From contig JAIWNE010000143.1 in NCBI GenBank assembly GCA_025331445.1, positions 1 to 64,000 of the forward strand: a stretch of DNA of 64,000 bases. The letters are read 5' to 3'. The translations under genes and the position numbers were made by a program. Of this stretch, positions 58,256 through 64,000 are shown in pieces (positions within the stretch are counted from its first letter, which is position 1; each line of letters opens with the position of its first letter). Below the pieces are notes generated by a model. The model worked only from the letters and a program-made list of their open reading frames with translations. It was not told the DNA's origin and did not search any database. This DNA comes from Blakeslea trispora (Eukaryota > Mucoromycota > Mucoromycetes > Mucorales > Choanephoraceae).

Positions 58256-58859
58256 CTCAAAATGGACACCTCGTATTGAAAGTATAATTAAGACAGATTC
58301 GCTGCTTTTTTAGAAAAAAATTGAAAATAGTCAAAAGCTATTATTATTTTATGAAAGATTGTTTATCTATTACTTTTTGCTTTTCTGATCATTTTGATAC
58401 CAAAAAAAGCGATGTTGAGGTACTTGGAAAGGTACATCTTCAATTTTATTGCAAATATGCCCTCTTGCATTCAAACAACGACAAGAAATATGTAACCTGG
58501 AAAGCAATCTCACTCAATTTACAGCCTATTCGACTTAGAAAAAAAAATAAAAAAATAAATCCAAGTCATTTCAAGAAAAATGGCGGAAATCGAATTTTTA
58601 ATAAAATGGTTAAAAAAGGCTCTAAACTCAAAATCGTCAAGTTATGAAAGATTTTGTAAGGAATCACAACATCCAATTTAACAAACATAAAGTACATTTA
58701 TCCAAGAGTCATCCTAAAAAGTTTGATCCACAATGAACGTGTTTTCGTAGAGAAAATGAGATTTTTAAATTAAGCAGTAAAAAATTATCAGTTTCACCAC
58801 CGTCTCATCAACATAAAGAAAATGTGGATGAGACGGCAGGCAATTTCAATTGATTGTAG
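58256..58859. other. CT8 right terminal region
   Basis: No convincing gene. A 108-codon open frame at 58321-58647 is Lys/Asn/Ser-rich without known motifs and could be chance or a short basic protein. Subterminal GATGAGACG/CGTCTCATC copies lie at 58798-58840. Confidence 0.45.
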
Positions 58860-59350
58860 TGTTCTGCTATGTTCTTTACTGGCTCATAAACTACAATTGG
58901 CCTGACAAAAGTGTCGTGCCAAATGAAGCAATTAAGCCTATTTCTGAAAATGAAGTTCTAATGCAAGACTTGCCACTAGAAATAGAAATGAAACTGAGAA
59001 GTGAAGCTAAGCAAATCAAGAAAAGAAGAAGGTTCTCTCCAATATTTAAAAGAAATCAAGAACGAAGAAAAAGATCTAAAAAAGGATAACAAGCATTCAG
59101 CATAATCTATTACAATTATTATGCATATATTTTATTACTTATTTATATCATCCATCAGTACAGTTACCCTTTTAGCTTTAGCATAGAAATAGTTAGAAAA
59201 GTATAAATATAAGAATAGTTCAAAGAAATAAAGGGTATCTTCATTCATTCTTCTAAAAAATAACTTTCTGTAAAACTTTCCTTTTTGGGTATACTTCTTT
59301 AAAGAATCAAGTATACATCTACAGCTTTAAGGGTACTTCTTGATCACGTA
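58860..59350. pseudogene. Two opposed gypsy pol tails and a probable LTR
   Basis: 58860 to about 58905 continues the minus-strand second gypsy copy (matches 31394-31440). From about 58908 the plus strand encodes the end of another, related pol, PLEIEMKLRSEAKQ...RRFSPIFKRNQERRK, stopping at 59089. It aligns with [20 protein letters not shown] of 31235. The following 260 bp up to CT9 are AT-rich and are probably the 3' LTR of that second family, but no partner LTR is in the window. Confidence 0.6.
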
Positions 59351-59924
59351 ACTCACTACACCGAAGAGGTTGGCAAACGAACCATGATTTTTACGGAACA
59401 CACGTCTGCTTCGTACGGAACCTATTTGGCACTCCCAATTCATTAGCCGTCGTGGAAACCTGGGTTCGAAACACATCTGTTTCAAACGACGGCAAATGAA
59501 TTTCGATTAATGCATTCGTTACCACGACGGCAAATGAACCACGGTTACTACCCCAATTTCCACGACGGCAAACAGATTACGAGAACTGCCTCGTTTCCAA
59601 TGTGTGTTCCGTATTCATTGGAGCGACCTAATTGGATTACATTCTTGAAATAGGTCTTTCAATTGGCTTCTTTTCGCAAAAATACGTTCAATATTTCGTT
59701 CTGATTGGGTTCATACACGGTATTTTTATTAAAATATACGATTGCAATTGGATAAAATGGACTTCTTTACGCAAATATACTTCTTTACGATTGGACTGTT
59801 TACAGCAAATATAGAGGATTAGAGGCTCAAAAAAGTGGCTTTTTAATATAGGAAAAACTTTTTTTGATTGAAAATAGTGGCTTTTTTATGGTGGAAAATA
59901 TTAGGGGGATAGGATTAAAAACTA

Positions 59925-60115
59925 GGCAAAAAATAGGCAGAATGGCAGGCGAAACGGCAGGAAAATCAGGCAAAACGGTAGCCAAAACTGGGCAGAATGG
60001 CAGAAATTGTTAGGCAAAAACTGTGCAGAATGGCAGGAAAAATCAGGCAGAATGGCAGGCGAAACGTCAAGAAAAATCAGACAAAATGGTAGGCAGAATG
60101 GTAGGCAGAATGGCA
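59925..60115. repeat. Minisatellite AGGCAGAATGGC in CT9 left arm
   Basis: About 15 imperfect units of AGGCA(G/A)AATGGC with GGAAAAATC spacers. Related but shorter clusters are at 21300-21370 and 47570-47670 in CT4n and CT7n, which supports a common ancestry of their left arms. Confidence 0.8.
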
Positions 60116-60129
60116 GACTTGGTCACAGT

Positions 60130-60720
60130 GGTTCTATTAAGCTCCTTTGCACTCCTTGCACTTAAACGATAGAAAATTACAGGGAGAATGGCTATTACAA
60201 CAACGGAACAGTTAGTTATACTCTTAGTATAGAATAATATAGCTTACTTACATTTAAAAGACTTAAAGACGGTGTAGGAAGCAGGATACAATACCCAAGG
60301 GCAAAAGAAGCTTACAAACAGAAAGAAATCTATAGAGATCGAATGAGTTTTATATCGAAAGCGATAATTAATACTTTTACTTACGTCTCAAAGGATCATA
60401 GCACCCAAATTTTTAACCGGGAACGGTCGCGGTACATAAAGCAACTAAAACAGAGTGGTTAGAAAAGTTTTCAGTCATGTCCATGAACTTTACTTACCTT
60501 TGTACTGACATCGCCGAGAAAAGATTAAACAATGATAGAAACAGACCGCTAATTCTGAAAAAACGGTGAGTTAAATATGAAATGATTTGCTTGTAAAGTC
60601 TTACCTTAAGCGATGTAATGATTTACATGAGTCTTCATAGAAAGCAAGACTTGATTGAATATTTATAATGAGTGAAATGTCAATTGAGCTTAGAAATAGT
60701 ACTTACAAATTTTATTTGAT
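60130..60720 (-). other. CT9 D-type intron-dense divergent unit
   Basis: Minus-strand donors GTAAGT occur near 60708, 60605, 60497, 60384 and 60250 with matching acceptors, giving exons of 45-60 nt. Three consecutive exons (about 60658-60606, 60555-60498 and 60470-60410) share one open frame that includes GLFLSLFNLFSAMSVQ before a stop. The last two exons are homologous to blocks in CT4n and CT7n (phrases GGTGCTATGAT and AGTCTTTTAAA before the donors). Coding status is open. Confidence 0.4.
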
Positions 60721-60928
60721 CACTTAATAAAAATAAATTAGAAAAGAAAAAGAAAAACGAATAAAAAAAATTTTTTCAAATTATTTCTAAACAAGAAATG
60801 ATGCCATAACAACGACCTTCCTTTTTTGTACATAAAACGAGCACAAAAAAAAGGGTTCTGTCAAAAATTGTTATAAATAGGAGTTGACAAATAGACAACA
60901 TGCCTTCCTCATCTCTTATCATATCAAT

Positions 60929-61959
60929 ATGAACCAAATTCCTGTTGTTGCCACTGCCTCCCCCCGTCCTTCGATCCGTCCTGTTGCTCGTCCTGTTCCA
61001 CATCCTGCTGTAATCACTGTCGAGGAACTCCAGGAAATAAAAGCTCGTCTGGCTGAATTGGAGGCCTTGAACCGTCCAGTTGCTCCTAGCACTGAACGTA
61101 CTAGAGAAAAATCCATCCATGGTAGAAACCCTGCCTTGCGTGTATGTTTATTACTTACTTTTATGTTTGTCTTCCCACTAATATAATAGTCGTTTTGAAT
61201 AGAAAGCTGTACAATCTGCGGTGCAAGATGCAAGAAGCATTGGTGTCGAGTTCTCTGTCCAGCATTCGATGAAGCATCCGCTGAGAAATCTGGATGTTTA
61301 CAACTGCATCATGAGTCTTGCTATTAAGGAAGTGAAGATGCAATCTGGCCTTCCAGAACACCAAGAGTTGGCAAAGAGTATCATCACTGCCATTGATGCT
61401 AAGATTCGAAACCAATTCGACACCTTGGTCAAAGCTTCCAAGCAGCAAGGCCTGACCACGGAGCAAACCGAACAGCGTGCTGCCTTGTATCGTAAATCTA
61501 GACGTTTACAGAGAGTAAGTAACCAGAAACCATGCTAAGTCTTTGATAAATATTTACCTTTTACTTTGGTCTTAGAAACACCATGCTCGCCTCAGTGCAT
61601 TTGTTGCTTCTTGTGGTCTTCTTGGCCAAGACGTTGCCTCAAATGAAGAGTGTGAGGCTGTACTCAAGATGGAGTACATGTCTGAAGACGAAGATGTCGA
61701 GGACGAAGAAGTTGGCAAGCACTTCTGTACTGCTATTCCCTCTTGGCGCTCTCAGAAGGTGAGTTATAGGAGTTGTATTGTTGTTTCCATGATATTAACC
61801 GCATCAATTTAGCTGACCAACTTCTACCACCTTCTTGACAAAGCAAATAAGAAGGACTCAAGAAGCCGCTGTCAAGTCTTTCGTCGTCAACAGGTTGTTG
61901 AAAAGGTGTTGCCTGACGAACATCGTCAAGCGCTTCCTCTTTGGGCCTTCAGACCTTAA
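60929..61959 (+). CDS. CT9 gene A: accessory protein, most divergent copy
   Basis: Exons 60929-61141, 61203-61514, 61576-61758 and 61813-61959 join in frame into 284 residues. Exon phases and the 183-nt exon 3 are as in CT5 and CT6; exon 2 is 312 nt. N-terminus Pro/Arg/Val-rich; short helix VEELQEIKARLAELEAL; central helical block; acidic motif KMEYMSEDEDVEDEE in place of MSDQEDE; C-terminus rich in Arg/Gln ending LPLWAFRP, equivalent to LPAWAIDH. No lesion. Function is inferred from position only. Confidence 0.8.
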
Positions 61960-62285
61960 CGTTGGTTTCTTTTTCTCTTTTTTTGTAATAAATAAACCTT
62001 TAAAAAAGTATAAGCTCTCCAGTATTGGTATGCAACTTGAATACTTAGCTATATAATATATGCTTGCTTTTGATGTCTCTTAAATGCTACCCATGTAGAA
62101 GGAAAGAGCAAGCACAGCTGTTAAAAAATTTCACCGAATGGAAAAATAAAAGTTAAATAAAAGAGAAAGAGATTAAGCAGAACAGGAAATAAAAATTTAT
62201 TAAATAAAAAAAAAGTAACTGACAAGAACATCAAGATACAAAAAAAGGCAAGGGTAAATATATATGTGTGAAATAAAAGAAAAGT

Positions 62286-64000
62286 CTAAGCTATTGATTT
62301 GGCAGGCAGGTCGATTGCAACATGTAAGTTTGTAATATGGTCTTTGACAATAGCAATCTGGCTATAGAGTTGACTAACAGGTATGATGGATGCGATGGAA
62401 AGAGGTTCAAATTCGTTCTTTAGAAGCCTCATACCGTACTTGGAAGAGTCGCTGTTGTTATAGTAATGCATTTGCATGTCAGATTGAACGAACCAGTTGA
62501 CATATGCGAATGTGTGTACTGTTGGAGATTGGTCACCGTTTTCATCTTCTACCATTACTGTATGTCTAAAGAGACATTCAATCTGACAACACCGGAGCAC
62601 AGCAACATCATTTTCTTGGCAGTATGCCAAAGCATACGAACCGCGTTTATTTTTTGTTGAAGCCTCAACAGACTTGAACCGGTTACCCAGTATGTTGATC
62701 TTAAGGAACTTGTCTACTTGTTGAGTCACCGGAATTGTACCAGGACAAAGCGCTGCGATATGCTGGTCTTTATAGACACCAGAGTACACAGTGTTGTAAT
62801 ACAGGACAAGGCAAGAGAACATATCATCTGACAAGGTGCCTGATCTGATCTTATTAAGCCCAAGTGCAGCAGAAGGAAGAGGCTCGGAACCAAAAGCAGG
62901 AACATCTCCAATGCGTATCTTGTACAAGGTTTTGAGACAAAAGCTACGATCCGCCAAGCTAACAAGTCTAGCCTTAAGACTGCCAAAAAGATCTTCAACT
63001 TGAGCAGTACATGGCTGGGGTATAAAGGGCAACAGGGATGCAACAGACTCTTCGAAATGAACTTGCAATAGGAATTTGTTAAGGTAAGTACGCTCAACGC
63101 AGTCCTTTCTGTTGGTCCGGATAGTCTTGATGTCCTGGTTATACCTTTCAAAGTTAAAGAGCCAGTGAGAAGGCGAAGCAGAGTAATCTAACATCGTTTC
63201 CTTTAGATGCAAAGCGTAGTGGAAGTTGGGCGTGATCAAGGACTTGTTCTTGTACACAGCGTCAAACCCAGAAAGGAACGAGTGCAGGAGGTTTTGAGCA
63301 TTGTCGAGCTCAACAAGGGACACACAAGGGGAAAGAAAAATCTCTGAGGCCTTACAAAAAGCATCCAGTGCTCGTATGCTCTTTGACCAAGATATGCCGG
63401 AAGCAAATGTCTTGAAAGCACCAACAGCCAGGTAGCCCATTCATCAGCCTTCATGTTCGAAAACCCATCACCAACTGCAATTTTCCGAGTAATAGACGAC
63501 AACGCATGACCCGGAGGCAAAACAAACTTATCTGCCAAGACTGCTTGCATGTCTTTAAGGCCTTTGGAGTCGATTAGAGGAGAGAGTGTTGTTGTACCTG
63601 ACTTCAAGGGACTTGTCCATACTTTTGTCATTTTCTTTGTGATACCGAGGAGAAGGTTATGCATTATGTCAACCCCAACATGACGTACAGGGTTGAAATA
63701 AGGCAAATCCAAAAGGACGCTCCAGCGAATACCGTTTGCTTTCTCTAACCGAACACGCTCTGCATTGGTTTTGGTATTACGCCAGTTTTTTGCCAGTTCT
63801 CGGTGCTCTTGGCTGCTTCTTTTAATCCAATTTTCAACGTCAAAGTCGGTGAAATCACGAGCTGTTTTTCCTTGGACAAGTGCAGGGAATTGCTTCTTAC
63901 ACTTGTGACATCTGTTGGTTGAGGTGCAGGATGTCAAGCCGACTACTTTCTTCTGAGCAGGAAGATCCATCATATACAACGAGATACCAGCCTTTACCAG
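62286..64000 (-). CDS. CT9 gene B-C: Tnp2-type transposase fused to the C domain (partial, one T-run frameshift)
   Basis: The N-terminal part lies outside the window. Visible from 63979: CTSTNRCHKCKKQFP zinc motif, DIMHNLLLGITKKM, ITPNFHYALHLKETM and an HWLFNFERYNQDIK block. From about 62880 to the stop at 62286 comes the C domain, with LSDDMFSCLVLYYNT, a KINILGNRF block, CLFRHTVMVEDENGDQ, HTFAYVNWFVQ and SIIPVSQLYSQ. The frame changes once at the T5 run 63356-63360 (one T missing), exactly where the two halves join as YEHWMLF / CKASEIF. Elsewhere in the window the C domain is a separate gene, so this is the fused, probably ancestral, state. Confidence 0.85.

Larger units (their letters stand above)
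50043..58859 (+). mobile_element. CT8: CACTA-type element with genes D, A, C, B and an OTU protease gene
   Basis: Ends are CACTCTAATCAATTT (50043) and ATTGATTGTAGTG (58859), which read inward as CACTMYAATCAATT. Subterminal repeats GATGAGACG and its reverse CGTCTCATC are dense at 50090-50250 and recur at 58798-58840. Order: D (minus), A (plus), C (minus), B (minus), OTU gene (plus), then an AAGTTGC array. It abuts CT7n on the left and gypsy pol sequence on the right. Confidence 0.82.
59354..64000 (+). mobile_element. CT9: CACTA-type element, continues beyond the window
   Basis: The left end is CACTACACCGAAGAGG (59354). Subterminal repeats ACGACGGCAAATGA and variants (ACGACGGCAAACAGATTA) occur about five times in 59440-59590. 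Further in, AGGCAGAATGGC units and the phrase AAAATGGACTTCTTTACGC match CT4n/CT7n. It holds gene A (plus) and a fused B-C transposase (minus) that runs out of the window. The right end is not seen. Confidence 0.82.

Overview
The window is a dense, nested island of transposable elements in a eukaryotic, fungus-like genome. The DNA is AT-rich. Genes carry many very short GT-AG introns (about 40-60 nt) with GTAAGT donors and CTAAC-type branch sites, and the proteins are Tnp2-type CACTA transposases, a Tc1/mariner-like transposase, a MULE transposase and a Ty3/gypsy polyprotein. The Tnp2 and Tc1 families resemble those I know from fungi, and the whole set suggests an early-diverging (Mucoromycota-like) fungus; that placement is inference. 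I see no convincing host gene, rRNA or tRNA.

Names used below, left to right. CT1 (1654-5277) is an eroded CACTA-type element cut on its left by a dead Tc1-like copy (1-1653). CT2d (6141-12771) is an internally deleted, gene-less CACTA derivative that received a MULE (7328-11781). CT3 (12774-20766) is a full CACTA-type element. CT4n (20770-23720) is non-coding for transposase. CT5 (23724-30930) is full-length with an internal inversion. A Ty3/gypsy element (30982-about 36646, minus strand) follows, with the tail of a second tandem copy to 36809. Then come CT6 (36810-47053), which carries an intact-looking Tc1-like element (44184-46837), CT7n (47058-50041, a second copy of CT4n), CT8 (50043-58859), gypsy tails (58860-about 59350) and CT9 (59354 to beyond the window end).

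Each coding CACTA-type element has the same gene set. Gene A is a four-exon, coiled-coil and acidic protein, perhaps the counterpart of maize Spm TnpA. Gene B is a Tnp2 transposase with an N-terminal CxCDxC zinc motif. Gene C is a separate gene homologous to the C-terminal part of the transposase, and in CT9 it is fused to B. The usual order is A forward, then C and B on the opposite strand. Each family has its own subterminal repeat, probably the binding site of its own A or B protein. CT8 also carries an OTU-type cysteine protease gene related to the OTU domain at the end of the MULE protein. Between the left end and gene A lies an intron-dense, divergent transcription unit ('D'). In CT8 it reads as a 115-residue hydrophobic protein over five exons.

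The elements are stacked end to end with 0-4 bp between termini. Several insertions can be dated relative to one another because the empty target site exists elsewhere in the window. Almost every frameshift is a single-base loss in a mononucleotide run, which points to consensus sequencing errors rather than decay. A few nonsense codons are separate and look real.
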